Source: Sinonovacula constricta (taxonomy: Eukaryota > Mollusca > Bivalvia > Cardiida > Solecurtidae). Taken from it: 64,000 bases of DNA. The notes beneath the pieces are model-generated. The model saw only the letters and a program-made list of their open reading frames with translations, was not told the origin of the DNA and made no database searches. The number at the start of each line of letters is the position of its first letter. Position 1 is the first letter of the stretch. The stretch lies in contig CM017561.1 in the NCBI GenBank assembly GCA_007844125.1, positions 59,051,715 to 59,115,714 of the forward strand, written 5' to 3'. The position numbers and the translations under genes are program-made. Positions 35,312-50,500 of this stretch are shown one piece after another.

Positions 35312-35436
35312 GGTCTTCCGACCGATTTATGGTAAATCTTTGACGCCTCTTTCGGTTTCGTACTAGTTCTCTCATAGAAAAGCCAAATTATTGTGCTTTG
35401 TGGTGACGATGATTCAATTTATTTAAACATAAGGTC

Positions 35437-35550
35437 ATGATGGCTAGTAGTAAGATCTTTTCACAAACAAAACAATCCAAGCTGTCCCTAGATGACACCA
35501 CTCCTCTGATGTGTGCAGTGGAAAGTGGTGAAAAGATTGAAGATCATGTT
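35437..35550 (+). CDS. PXK: PXK exon 1
   Basis: Residues 1-38, 'MMASSKIFSQTKQSKLSLDD' then TTPLMCAVESGEKIEDHV. Two ATGs are adjacent and the first is used here. Donor gtaagt. Confidence 0.9.
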
Positions 35551-38500
35551 GTAAGTTCAGTTACCTTTTCGCAGTTTCCAACTGTGTTTCTGTTTAATAA
35601 TATATTAATTTAAGCACATGCCTAGAACCTAAATATTGCTGGTATTCCATGTTGCAACCCCATCTTAAGCATCTGAAGGTCAACTCAGCATCTTCAAATA
35701 CATTTTTTAAAGCTGGACCTGGTTGCGCAATCTGTAGAGCGTCGGCTCCAGGTACTGGAGGCCCTGGGTGAGATTCTGGGCTGCGACATGCCAAAAGTTG
35801 TTAAAATGGTAGTGGCATAGCTCCCTTGCTAACGCTCAAGCAAATATTAGGGTTGTTCCATGACTAGTTGGTCTGGTGTTAGGTTAATTTGACTGGGTTG
35901 GTATCATGCCAGGTGTTCATGGCATGCTATACACTTTGATGGCAGCACTATATCTGCTTAAAGTGGACACCATCTCCAGATAACTGAAATACTGTTGGCG
36001 GGACAATAAACCCCAAAAATATGAAAATTGTCTAAACTGTTGGACCAGTTCCGCATATCTGTGCTACTCTACTCATCAACACATAACATTTGTTATTTGC
36101 GTAATAAAGTTTATGTCACTATTCATTTTTTGAGATGCCCTATGCTGGTGACAACATTTTTCTAGGAGTACAGTGTCAAAGTTCAGCGAGGATTTGCAGT
36201 TGACCACTGCTGGCTCCTTCAGAAGCGCTACACAGACTTTGCTGCGCTTGATTCAGAGCTCAGCACAGCAGGGTTTGATCTGCCATTACCACCAAAGAAA
36301 CTGAGAGGCAACTTTGATAGAGAATTTGTAGCTGAACGTAGGGTTTTGTTGCAGGTATGAGGCATAAATCTCCTTTATTTTTAAGTTGTTCAAAAAAATT
36401 AAACAATTGGAAGTCAGATGGGAAGAAAATCAGGTCTCTTACTTTCGATTCAACAGCACACGTAAAAGAAATTTGAAAAACTTGCAAAAGAATAGTGTAA
36501 TCGTAGACATATCCAGACTGGCGATACAAATAGCCATAATGAGAAGTAAACAATAAATGAAGGAAAAAAACAAACAGTTTCTTTGTGTAATGTAGTTGGT
36601 TAATGATTTACTAACAAAAAAAATGTAGGTCACTTATTAAATTTTAAATTTTGTTTAAAGGTTGTATCAGACAGTTTTACATATCAAATTCATGTAACAA
36701 TACCTTACCACTGCTTTGGATAGTTGGGGCATAATTTCTGCATAAACTCTTCTTTAGCATAAGTAAAGATGGTTTTGAACACTACCTATATTGTTAGACT
36801 GTAAAATCACAATAAAACCACTCTTAAGTCAATCATTCTAAAATTATAAATAAGCACGACAGTGCTCTCTGCTTAAAATAGATACCGATGTCAGAGCGGG
36901 TTACCCGGATGATGTATATAACGTAATCTCAAAATCAAGTTGTCACGTGGTATTCCTAGTTAAAAATAGCTCTCTCTGCAGTGTGGCTCAGATATGAAAT
37001 ACCAGTTTGCAATGGAGAATGGGGATTTAGGTTTCACTTTACACACTGATCTAGGTCATCAATGAGCAGCATTTTGCAAGATCTTCTCAGGTAACAATGA
37101 CATATAAGGTTATTTGAGAAAAAATATTTTGGTCCAAACTGGCAGATACCACCTTTAAGGACAAATTGTAGTTTGAAACTTTATTCATATGAATCCACAT
37201 ATTTAATTTTTATACCCCAGGACATACATATAAAAAAATAACTCAAGGCAATATGACAAACTTAAGTAATATGCCAGCTTATTAAAAATTACTGATTTAT
37301 GAGTTAAGACAGTTTGTATTAATACTTACTTGATTTTTTTTTCTCCAGAAATACTTGGAAGAAATCATGAAGAAGCCAATCATTGCCAATAGTCTACCTG
37401 TGAAGAGGTTTCTTGATCCTGACAACTACTCAATGAACTTTACAGGTAGCCTTAAGACTATTGAGAAATGTATATGTTAAATTGTGAGAGAAAACAATGT
37501 CCGCAAAATAAAAATAATTTGATTAGACCTTTTTTTATTTTAAGCAACGTATATGTGCATTGACTATAAAATGAAAAAAAAAAGCATATTTGAGAATTAA
37601 AACTTTTAATTACATTATGCATGAGTGATTTAAAAAAAATATTTAAAAAGTGCATAAACTATGGTAAAAAGCTAGTTAGTGCTTTTTAATTATGTGTATA
37701 AAGGCTTTTGTATAACTGATTTTACATGGTTATATTCATTTCGTAATGAACTGTGTGTTTTAAAGTCAGTACACAGTGATTTGACCTATACACTCACTTT
37801 AAAAGGACAGTTTAAAGTACATATAAATAATGCTGTCCACATATTTGTCTCCCTCTTGTATTTGTATGTTAAAGGATCTATGTACTGCTACTATAAACTA
37901 TTAAGTTTTCACTTGTCAGCATTTCCTGTGGTCACTTTTATTATTTTCACCTGACACAGTGAGATGTTGTCATACCTCTCTGGAATTTACCAGAATCGCC
38001 TACAGATATTACTGATACCTAAAGAGTAAAAAACCGATTATGTCGTTGTAATTAAAATATTTGGAGTAAACCATCTTTTGCAAAATGTGAATCTCAAGAA
38101 GGCTTTGATTGATTTTTTAATGTGGACTTTAATTTTTTGCAGCAAATGGTAGATGTGTTATAACATTTATAAAGAATTGATGATAAACATTCAAATGTAT
38201 AGTTAGATACTAACTGCCCTTTGGCCAAAGTGACCTGCCAATAATCTCATAATGGGCATTTGACCAAAAATCTGGGCCCTTTTCTTGACCCATTGATGTT
38301 ACACAACATTGTACAGTTTATAAATGAAAATTTACACAGAAAGTCCCCATAAGAGATAGTAAATTGTGATTCTGCTATTGATATCAAGCTCATTAGACCT
38401 TTCATTAGTGAAAAAAATTGAATGCAAATATATAGGCTCCTTAGTGTAATGAAATATATCTATATTTTTCTGTCATTTACTTATTGCAATCTATGCAGAT

Positions 38501-41500
38501 ACACACAGTGTTCATAGTCTTGAAATATTTAGTTATTTAGTTCATTGTGACTTATTCTTACTTTCATTTTTGCAAATTGTTAATGAAGCTTAAAACTTTT
38601 CTTTTTCGTCAGAGATAGCATTGCAGCATGTGTCGATGGTGTTACGGTCAGAGAAACTGTGGGATGTAGAACAACCCCTCCCAGATTTAGGTCTGTTTCC
38701 CAATTTATTTGATATAATATGTTAAAAATGTTTCTATGGCATTCGAAAGGTGGAAATTTTGGGGACTCCCCATTACCTAATTAGAAATGGAAAACAGTTT
38801 ATTATGCATTATGACCTATGAAAAGTTTTCCAAGCAGCTATGAACAAATCAGTTTAAAGTATAATTGGATTGTCATGTCAAGCAGTTTGGGTTAAAAAAG
38901 TCTCTCACTTCATTCAGCATTTAGATTTACTTCTGTTTTATAAGTAATTTTGATATAAAAAATAGAACTAAGTTCATTCCCATTCTTAGATTGATCATTT
39001 CCTGGGTAGAACCAGTACTTGGTTAGAAACTGCCTGTGGCCAAGCATTAATGCATAGTAAAAGTTATTCCCAAGGACTTACATTGGTGTTTGGGTTGAAC
39101 ACCCCAAGCCAGAGTCTGCCGCCCCAACAACTCATACAAGGATATGTGTTTTTTTTTATGATACTATAGGTGTTATCTGACAGTTTGTCTATATCTAATT
39201 CATGTATCAGTTTTTTACTTTTGCGGGTATTGGGGCATAATCGGTGTATAGATTTATACTTCAGTTTATGTTGAGGCTGTTTGTAACACAACCACAAATG
39301 GTAAACAGCACAAATTATGAATTATAGTTTAAAATGTCCATTTATTCCAAAACTATAAAAGAGGAAATATGACAAAGTCCTATTGCAACATATACCAAAA
39401 TTTGAAAAGGCACAGGGCAAAGGCAAAACATGCAAGCCAAATGTAAAAGTAGGAACAAATCTGTGATGAGTCATTAAACACAAATGAGTATGTGACGTGA
39501 TCTTACAAGAAAGTGGTCATGTGTTTTTTCTAAAGTTAAAAATGTAAAAATACCTGTTTGAAGTGATGACTGGGGATTTATGCTTCACTATTCACATATC
39601 TAAACTGATCCAAACTATCGGATATCACCTTTAAATGTTAATGGCATCCAAACAGGTTCACTCAGTTGATATATTTCTAACAATAATTTGCCACAAAGAT
39701 CCATGTACATGTAATACTTTATTTGTGTATTATACATATTTTGTACAAACATCCTAAACAGAATCCATGTGTATGTATTTTTTATATTTTGTATTTTGTC
39801 ACACGCACAGCAGTTCTGATGGGAAGTTTAAATCTTCTGCCTTTGGAAAGAAAAAACTTATAACTAACCTGTTCCATTTTTGTCTTGCCATTTAATATTA
39901 TAGGTAACAAAATTTGATTTGCATGTTTATTTTAATGTTCATTTCTTATCTGTTTGAGCATTGCTAATGAGACATGATTTTATGATATGATGCTTGAATA
40001 TAGTTAAATTTGTATTCCTATTTAAATATTTAATTTTCAAGTCAGTCCTTGGAAAATCCAAAACTTTCTCCTTTGTAGGCTGGAGGATTCGCAAGTCATA
40101 CATACTAGTCAAACCTTTAAGTGACCCCAAAACAAAACAGATTTTATCATGGGTAAGTAGTAGATTCCTCCTGAACACTTTGTTGCTTTTTATTTTGTTT
40201 TTGCATTGACATACATTGCACCCATATAATCACTATTGCAATGTCAAGCAATAATTGGTGGAGGAAAACAGACAGCTGGAGAGAATGCATAAACTCTTCA
40301 GGTCACATGCTAGACATTCTCACGTGAAGTTTTTACTTAAACTGGGCACAAACTTTCGATGGTGAAGGGTCAAGGCATTGTTGCATGCCTGTAGCTCAAA
40401 TCAATCCACCATGGACAGTGTTGTCGATATCTTTTCTTATATAAAATATTTTATTTTAATATTAATATTGATACCAGCACTATATATGGAGCATTCACTT
40501 ACAATGAAGTGAACATAGAATATACTTTTTTTTTATATATAGTTTTTCAACTGTTTCATGAACAAATGTAAAATCTATAAATTATGTTGCTCTGAAATCT
40601 TCTTTAAAAGTATATAAAAAAAAATTGAAAAATTTCTTCACCTTATTTTCCAGAAATAGAACAGGATTCATTGAATGAAAAAATTTCCAATAACCCTTAT
40701 GCAATATCCTTTTTGCTCACTCATGTTTTTATAAATCTTTCTTTTGTCCTAGGTGGAGTTTGGTCCTGATAAGTACCTTGGTGAGAAAGAGCTGTCTGGA
40801 ATCATGAAAGTATTGGAGAATGTAAAGGTATGTTTGCTACATCTCCTGGGGGATTGGACTCTGTGGTTGGTTATGTTTTTATATTTACTACATCTGTATA
40901 TAGTTTCAATGGGAACATAAGGGTGTCCTTACAAAATACAATATATTAACTTCTTCATTTATGTCATTAATTAACAGAAACATTAACTGATATTATCATG
41001 GCTGTTTTGTGGCAAAACCAGGCATAAATGAAAAACAAACTCCAAAGCATTATTTGGGTCTTTAACATTGAATGTTCTAACATTTTGCTAATGGAATTAC
41101 ACACGGTTTGTGAATAACACAAATACAAATTTTGTTTTTCTGTTTAAAATACTTATTTTGCTTAAACTTGACAGTTACCTTTGTCCTTGTATGGTTAAAC
41201 TTTGGCTTTTCAGCTTGACTCTGCCTAATTTTATTATTGCTGATTATTATATGAAACTGATAAATGACATTCAATTAAATTGTATAATTAAATGGATAAT
41301 TAAAACAATTCTGAGATAATGAAATACCATTGTATTATACTCAATTTATTTCTTTAGCTTAGTTCTATTTTTTCATATTTCTTTTGGCAGCACCCGCACA
41401 TTCAGCCTTCAGTGCTTTCTACCAGCAATGAAAATGGAGGACTCGTTATTAAACAGTTTTACGAAAAGGGAACTCTTAAAGACTTTCTGTGCAAGTGTAA

Positions 41501-44500
41501 GCCAAAGGGTCATTATTTGAAGAAGTATGCCCGGCCCCAAAAAGTGATGTGTTTAGATATTCCAACAATAAAATCAATTGGGAGACAGATTCTAGAAACG
41601 CTCAAGTTCCTACATGAAAAAGGGCTGCCATATTGTAAGTTACATTCATGTTTATTTAGACTTTCATTTTAACAGGAAATAACTCAAGCCCAATCTTAAT
41701 GCATTTCCATTATCCTGTATTATTTTGTTTTAAAGTGAAAGCAATGAGTTAGCTATAATCCTTAAAGGGTAGATATTTTCACACATTAAATCAGAAATAT
41801 TCTCATTGTTATGGTTAATTTGCTTATTATCATTAAGTGCTCACTAAATAGTACTAAATATTTGTCTTTTTCCAATAAATATCCTTTCATGTGAAGTCTT
41901 GATAATTCTCTGAATATTAATTAGGTAAAATATAATAATTTGATAATTTCGTTTTTTTTACTACACTATGTATATATGAAATACCAATTAGGGCTCACCT
42001 GTGGCCAAGCAGTTTGAGTCACACAACACCACATGGGGTCGAGTTCTGGTCAAGGGCAGACATTTTTTTTAAAATGTGGAGGTTTTCCACCTAACCTGCG
42101 GTGCATCGGTGGTACTACCAAGACATAAGTCTGGGGCCTACCACCAAAAATAATAAGTTAGATGTCAACTATTATGACCATAAGTTTGTGAGTATGATGT
42201 AACAGTAAGACCATAAGAACAAAACAAATACCTACCAAAACCAAAGATAATTCAATGCTGTATGACATGTTATATATAAAGAATATAACATATACATTTT
42301 TACTCACTATGTATCACCAGTGCATTGGATTATGCCTTCTTGTACATTTTGAAAAAGAAATATTTTAATTTCTTTTGTGCAGGTCACTTGCACAGTGGTA
42401 ACATTGTTTTAGACACAACTGGATGTCGATTATTGGAGCTTGACAACTGGTTACTAGGCCTGCCTTCATTCTACAGGCAGTATGTGCTGCAGTTCAAGAA
42501 AATCAATGTAAGTATGCAAAGGTCAAGAAAATCATAGCTGGTGTGATTTAGGAATAAGAAAATCATTGTTAGTAAGATTTACAAACAAGAAAATCAAAGC
42601 AAATATTTTTAAGAACTAAAAAATCAATGTAAATGTGTTTTAAGAACAAGACAATCAGTGTAGATATCACAGCAGCAGATAAGGCAAGTAATGTTATTTA
42701 AATGTGCAAAATATTCCATATTTCTCATTAAAATCATGTTTGTGCATTCTTATTGAATTTTTAAAATTAAGACGATTTTAATGCATACCAATTATATGTA
42801 GATCAAAATAGAAATGAGCGAATTAGCATGAAAATTTCTGAAGCTCTTGATTATTCTTGTGAGTACCAGTAATGTTTAATTTAAAAAGGAATTCACATGA
42901 AACTTGTTATCCTATCTAAACTGAGTTAAGGACATATAAGCAGGCCCTTGTACATAGCTGTGTCAGTTCCAGGTTAGGTACTTTGTAGCCCCTTACTGTG
43001 TGGGTTAAAGTCCTGATCAGGACAAGAGCTTTCATGCGGGCAGGTATTGCAGCTGATTTGTGGTGTGCTATTCATTCCGCCCAGACTGGAGTCTTCCTCC
43101 ACTTAAAAAAAAGGCAGGACAGCGCCATTATAACCATGACTTTGTCAGTATGATGTAAAAAAAGGCAAAACCTCACACAAAGTTCCAGTTTCAGAAGCAA
43201 CTGGATTCAATACAAGTCCACCAAACACAAGTTGTATGAAAATAGTCTAGTGGTATCACTTCCATGCTTACTCTAAGGTTATTAGGGAAGTACCATAAGG
43301 GGCTAGCTCACAGTCAGGATGCAATAACTAAATTTAGTAATTTGCTGTTACTATTAATACACTACAATGCCTGCTACAAGTGAATTGCAAAAATTGTCAA
43401 GCATGTTTTTGTTGATATATCATACATGTATCAGACTAACTTCTTTAGTCATTTACTTCCTTCATATGGTCCATCATAGTGTCAAATAAAATAATAAATA
43501 AATAACATCTCTTACCAACTTAAACCTTGAACGTAAGGACTTACTGCACTTAAGACAATTTATCATATCATTGTTTTCTGTTTCTGTGGCCAGACAACTG
43601 AGATGTTTGATGTCTACTCACTTGGTCATGTGATTTTTGAGATGGCGTTTGGTCGACCACTGCAGACCGAATCGTGTGATGAATTTCCAGCTCAGTGCGA
43701 TGCCACTCTTCGTAAGTTGATGCCAAACAAAGTAACATTTAACCAGTAATTTTTCAATGTTCTAATGATATTTTAATTTTTTCTTATCAGTTTGTTTCTT
43801 AAAGAAATCAGGCATTAATAGCAGGCATTAATAGGAATTCACAGGTGTTTGGCGAGGTGTTGTTTAACAAAAGAAACAGAGTATGCTGATGTTACCTTTA
43901 CAGCTTGTAATTAGAGATGTAGTAGACAAAAAAGGAAGAAAGCAAAGTAGCAGATAGTTTAGTTTACCATTAGAGTTAGGATTCGTTACTCTCACACATT
44001 TATCTCGTTAACTGTATAAGAGTGTGTAATTTCTGGGATAGTCATCATCTTGTTCTCATCACATGCTCTCTGTGGCACCTTGGATGTTTCTGTTCTCTTT
44101 CTTGTTCATATCTGTGTCATTTTCACTCAGGTTCTGTTCTGGAGTCTATCTTGACAACAGAGGCGTGCAAGAATGGCCTGCCATCAGTGGAGAGTCTTTT
44201 GACACATCCGTGAGTTTAATTTTAACCTACCTGTATTTTTTAAATATTGATTTACAATTTTGAAAGTTTTTTTCACTTTGCATAATCCTTCTGTACTATT
44301 TGCTTCCTGGATAGAACCAAACCTAGAGGGTATAAAACTATGAGAATGAGATACTTGAGCATCTGATTGGTTGGATTTAAAGTGGGTCACTCGTAGCATA
44401 GTGGTAGGGTCATCGACATGTAACTCCTCCGACTTGTTATCCTCTTACTGCATGGGTTCAAGTCCCATTTAGGGCGAAGGATTTAATGTGGGAAAGTCAA

Positions 44501-47500
44501 CAAATAATTTAAAATGGTTTGAAAACCAACCAATAGTATAGCTTATAATGAAGTCAAAGTTAATGTTTTAATCTCTAGCTCAGTACTGTTGAAGTATCTA
44601 ACTTGGTGCATAGTAACTAGTCTTGCTCAAAGACTAGTATCTTTTATTTTTCCTTGAACTTCAGACCTTCCAATCCTTAATCAAAAGCCTTTTACATTTG
44701 ACCACAGATGCTACCTGACCATGGACCCATTATGATGAGTTTCTTATATTGCTTTATCTTAAAATGCAATAAAGTTAAATTTTGACGATTATTTTTTTCC
44801 AATAAATAAGTTTATTATATATTCTCTATTTATTATATAACCCATATTTCTCTTGTTGAATGATTACAACAATAATTGAAGCTTTGGCCTCCAGTACATT
44901 AACCCTATGCTCAGTTGGTGTGTTTTCAGGACTGGTATGGATACAAAAGTAGTCTAAAGGTAGATCTTGCATTGATATATAGCATGGAAATGTTTACTGT
45001 TTATTGCCTTAAAGTTAGATGGATAATTCTTGTTTAGATTCTCCAAACTGGAGTTTGCATCAGATTTACTTATGGTACAAGATGCACCAATGGGCAGAAT
45101 AGAAAGAGATGCTAAATTAATACTTTATACTTAACTCCTCAGCCCCTTATCTTTTGGGTTCGTCTTCATCAGGGTGAAAACTCTGGGGAGGTCTTCCAGC
45201 TGACCTCATGGTACAGTGGTTCTAATCTGGGGTTTTCTTTCACCAGTAATATCTGCAGACATTATTATTTAATAATTGTGTCTCTGTGATGCATTTAAAA
45301 AGATAAGTTATACTTCTTTTTCAGGTTCTTCGCAGATACTAAACTTCCTCCGCCCTCAGAAAAACCATCCCTGAAAATACCAACAAAATTAAAAGAACCA
45401 TTGAAAAAGGCCAAAGAAGACTTTGAAAAAAGACTAAAAGACGATCAAAAAGTTGTACGTACAAAATATGACTTGTTATTTTTTTTATTTATTTTGAAAA
45501 GATTAATGTTTCTCCATCAGTTTTAAGTATTAGAGATGGTGTTCACAGGACATACACAGTTCTGCTCTGATATATCATGCTGTGAACACTTGACACATTA
45601 TCACATGGATTGTCTTGATCCCTGGCCCAGTCACCAGGATTCACTCTGTAAGCTGAGCATTACCAAACAAGCTACAGCATTGATCAGTGTATCAAACTAA
45701 TGATATAATGGATTGATTTTCTTGATTTCCATAAGTATATGAATGTTTGAGCAAACTTTCTAGATATATAATAATGTTTAAGCATATTGCCTTTATTTCT
45801 ACATATAGTCCTTAGTTCTAGATATATAATGATAAATAATGTTTAAGCAAAATATCTTGATTTCTAGATATGTTATAATAAAGAATGTCTTGGCATAATG
45901 TCTTGTTTTGTTAGGTATATAAGCATAATGTCTTGTTTTCTAGATATAAAGCATAATGTCTTGTTTTCTAGATATAAAGCATAATGTCTTGTTTTCTAGA
46001 TATATAAACATAATGTCTTTTTTCTAGACATATGAACAAAATGTCTTGGTTTTCTAGATATGTTATAACAAAGAATGTCTTGGCATAATGTCTTGTTTTC
46101 TAGATATAAAACATAATATCTTTTTTTCTAGATTAAAAGCATAATGTCTTGTTTTCTAGATATAAAGCATAATGTCTTGTTTTCTAGATATATAAACATA
46201 ATGTCTTTTTTCTAGACATATGAACAAAATGTCTTGTTTTCTAGATATGTTATAACAAAGAATGTCTTGGCATAATGTCTTGTTTTCTAGATATAAAACA
46301 TAATATCTTTTTTTCTAGATTAAAAGCATAATGTCTTGTTTTCTAGATATAAAGCATAATGTCTTGTTTTCTAGATATATAAACATAATGTCTTTTTTCT
46401 AGACATATAAGCAAAATGTCTTGTTTTCTAGACATGTTATAACAAAGAATGTCTTAGCATAATGTCTTGTTTTCTAGATATAAAAGGATAATATCTTGCT
46501 TTCTATATATAAAGCATAATGTCTTGTTTTCTATATATAAAGAATAATGTCTTGCTTTCTAGATATATAAACATAATGTCTTGTTTTCTAGATATATACT
46601 ATTTAAAATGTCCAAGCCAAATGTTTTGATTTCTGGATACAAATGAGGAAAACTTTTAAAAGGATGTCTGAAGAGAATGTTTTGTTTTCAAGGCATACAA
46701 GATACAAGTATGCCTGAAGTGAAATTTTTTGAATTCATGAATATAAATGTCTAAATTTCTAGATATATAAAAAGAAAAGAATGTCTAAAGCAAAGGAATA
46801 CCATATGTCAGAGGATAAGAAGAAGGAGAGGAGGATATCCAAAAAGGTAGGAATTGTTACAATTTCATGTCAAAAAACTTGTCAGTGCAATTGAATACAC
46901 ATATGTAGTAATAATTATAGTCAACTCGTTTAAAGTCATAACACAAGCAGACATGTCGGTTCACCAGCTTGATAGCTTTAATTTGTCTGTGGATTAAAAA
47001 TAAACCAAAAGACTTGTTTGTTGACAAATTGAGATGCTAGCAAGTGAAACAAAAGGAGAAAAAAAATAAAAAATGTAATAAAACATAACAAATGTTGTGT
47101 TTTTTTCATTAATTGCAACTGGCACAAAATTTACATACACCATTCAACATGACGTTTGTTATGATTTAAAGGTTTCAACAGGCACTTTGCCATTTGCACA
47201 ATGATTAGATTTACCATTAAACACAACCCGTGTTATGATTGTGACTGGTTTTCACGTAACAGATTATCTTGGTTCAAGAAGAGCCCAAGAAAGGGTCAGT
47301 TGTTTTTGCTATTTATTTATGGTATGTATTCTGTTTTTATTCTATTTTTACCAATTATAACTTTGTTTAATGGGAGTTTGTATAGCTTGAGAATAACCCT
47401 CTTTTATTGCAGAAGGCCCTAGAAAGCCAGGGGGCACAGGAGGTGAACAGTGACACCAGTTCAGCCACAGCTACTGCACCTACCACCCCATCAGCATCCG

Positions 47501-50500
47501 CCCCACCGCCACCCCCACCCCCTCCAGGTAGGTCAAGGTCGTTTATATGTTAAGGTCATTTTAAAGATGAAAGGTCAAGGTCACTGCCTGTATGTTAATG
47601 CATTATACCCTTTTCTGCTCTAGTTTGATTTAATTATGCTTCTAGTTATAAGGTTTTCAGGAAATTTGATTGTATATAGTATCTTGTCATGAGTACTGTA
47701 ATTGGTATGCCTTTACAGTTGTGGTAGCAGTTAATTCCTTAAAATTGTATATAAACTGGGGGGCACCCATGGCGTAGCAGAAGTCACTGAATTGTTACAC
47801 TTCTGACTGCTGATTCTCTCGTCATGTGAGTTTAGATGCCATTAGGGGCAAACTATTTAATGTGGAAAGGTCTGATTGACATGTGGTACATTGGTAGTTC
47901 TATCCAGACATTTGTCCGGGGCCTTGCTTCACCAAGATAGCTAGTTGTTGCAATAATGATCATAATTGTTTGCTTAGACATATGTCAAAAACAGAACAAA
48001 TTACATATTTTTCCATCTTTTTATGACATTTGAAACTGTGTTGATGTGTCATTTATTGATAGTTCTGTTAGCTTTCGTAAAAATGGTGCAAGGTACTTCT
48101 TTAAGATGACTGTGTTATTTAAAATTGAGTAATAGTTTTTGAAAGAAAAGTCACATATGAACTGTTTGACTGCTTCAATTATGGAATTTCAGGTTGCATC
48201 TTCAGCATGGTGTGTGACTCACGGGAACTTTTGATGATATGTGTACTAATATTTAAAGGGTCTGTCCATGTGTGTGCCTCTAACATATTCTCTCAAATAT
48301 TGTTGTCATATCACTTCTTTTGGTTATACAAGAAACAATTCAACTTTTCAGTGATATGCATTTAGAATTGTAAACTTAAAGAAAAGCAACAGTGTAGCAA
48401 CAAAATTGTAGGCCTAGTATATTCACCAAACAATTTTCCAATTAAATATTTTTCATGCATATATTGAAATTAATTTATTTAAATGTATAGCAATATGTTT
48501 AAAGATTTAAATATCTTACATGTACTTCTTCATTTGTTTATCACAAATTTAAAAGGCCTAGGCAGATAGTGCAGATCCAGAAAATCCAGCTTCCTGCTGG
48601 GAACTGCATGATCAGGATCTACACTATTTGCTGCTTTGCCTTTATTAAAAGGTATAATGACCTTTATATCTTATATATACATGCATAATATGTAAGCGAG
48701 AAAACTGAGAATTTAGCATGAACTTTGAACAAACTGATAAGGGTTTATTTGTTTCAAACCAGAATAAAACGCTTATTATTGTGCCTTATTCATAGTCAAG
48801 TGGATAGAATCGCCAGCTTGCTCAGCCCTACACTGCATAGTCTGAATCCCTATCTGGGCCTTAATTTTCCTGTTAGCGTTTTTTTAAGCTGACCTTTGAT
48901 TCCTTTATTCATTATAATGTTGTGTCACCATAATGACTAAACATTGTGCAATGCATTTAAAAAACAAAAATGAAACATTACTTCTATCCATGTTGGGCTG
49001 TCTTAAGATTCATAAGTTTAAACCTGTTTATTGATAGTCGATTGGAAAACATTATCTTTCAAGTTAAAACTCCCTCACTGTTCTCTTTCTGGGTAGAACC
49101 ATAAGGTAGGTACTTACTACCTTGTGGAATGTGCAGTAAAAATGTCTGTCTCAAGGACTTACATAACAAAGTCTGTTTCTTTTTCTTTATTATATATATC
49201 AGTAAATGGTATTTTTGCTGTCACTCATTTATTGAGAATCATAGCCTGTGGGATTGTGGTAGAAATGCCGACTTGTAATTCCTCTTAGGTATTGCTTAGC
49301 CTTTCACTGTGTGTGTTCCAGTCGACTCAGGGTGAAGGGTTTAATACGGGAATGCCTTCCAGCTGATCTTTCTCCACAAAAATTGCTTGACATTGCTATA
49401 ATGACCATAATTGGTTGCTGTGATGTATTTTAAAGACAAAACAAAAGAATAAAAACCTAACAAGTAAAGATTAAGTGTTCGATATTAATTTATTGTAGAG
49501 ATAAACTAGGTATTATGGTACTTGGAAATTTATTAATATTATAAAATAATATAAAATATTATCAATATTTTACTTAGTGTATATTAATATAATGGAAACA
49601 ACAGCCCTGTGTACATATTACAGCAGACCATACATGTATTTTATAGAGAGTTTTCACTAAATATATTACCTGTATGAATCATATGCCATGTCATGTCTAT
49701 TATAAAGATTTATGCATTTGGTTATTTTTGTGTGAACTAGGCCTGGTTTAACCATTCCATTAACTATATAGTCAAATTTCCCAATGCCTCAGCACATAAA
49801 CATATACTTACCTAATGATATTGAATTATGAAAAAAAGTTGTGAATAATTATACCAGTCAATGGGACAGAAGAATGATTGACAGATCAGAACAGAACTAG
49901 TGAAATTGAGAACAGCATTGACTCACGGTAATTACACATTAACGACTGGTAGAATTTCTAATCTGGGGATTCACACAAACGAGGAGCCATTGATTTTTAC
50001 TCAAAGTATTGGTGCTCGCAATGTTTGAGCATGTACAATCTTTATCCTTTACGGCAATCAGATTCCTCAATTCTTCAAAACATTAGCATATACTTACCTA
50101 ATGAAATTTTAAATACTTTTCAATGAATGGAATTGTATGCCAGATACTGTGGCACTGTAGCTTTAGAAAACATACTAGTTCATAAATACAATTAAATTTT
50201 CTTTGTGTAAATTTAGGTGCAAACAAATATAGATAATTTGACATTTTAACAGTAAAAAATGGGGTATTGGGAAATTTGAATAGTAAATGTTAATAACTGC
50301 CCCACATAATGTCAGTTTTAATGTTTTTATGCATAGACACTACAGCAGCTGAAGCAGAGCCCTAGGTAACATGTTTAACATGATCATATTCTCATCGCAA
50401 CAAGACTAGACTTGGGCTGAGTGCAATACACTTTTTTCTCATTGACAATAAAAATAAGAGTTATGGTTCTTGAAGTCATCTTCTTTGTGGAGGTGGGTTC

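Larger units (their letters stand above)
32430..35436. promoter_or_regulatory. Divergent AUH/PXK intergenic region split by a transposon
   Basis: The AUH start codon (minus) is at 32,429 and the PXK start codon (plus) at 35,437. Removing the element at 32,635-35,311 and one target copy leaves about 320 bp, typical of a shared bidirectional promoter. I did not find a TATA box. Promoter activity is inferred from gene orientation. Confidence 0.6.
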
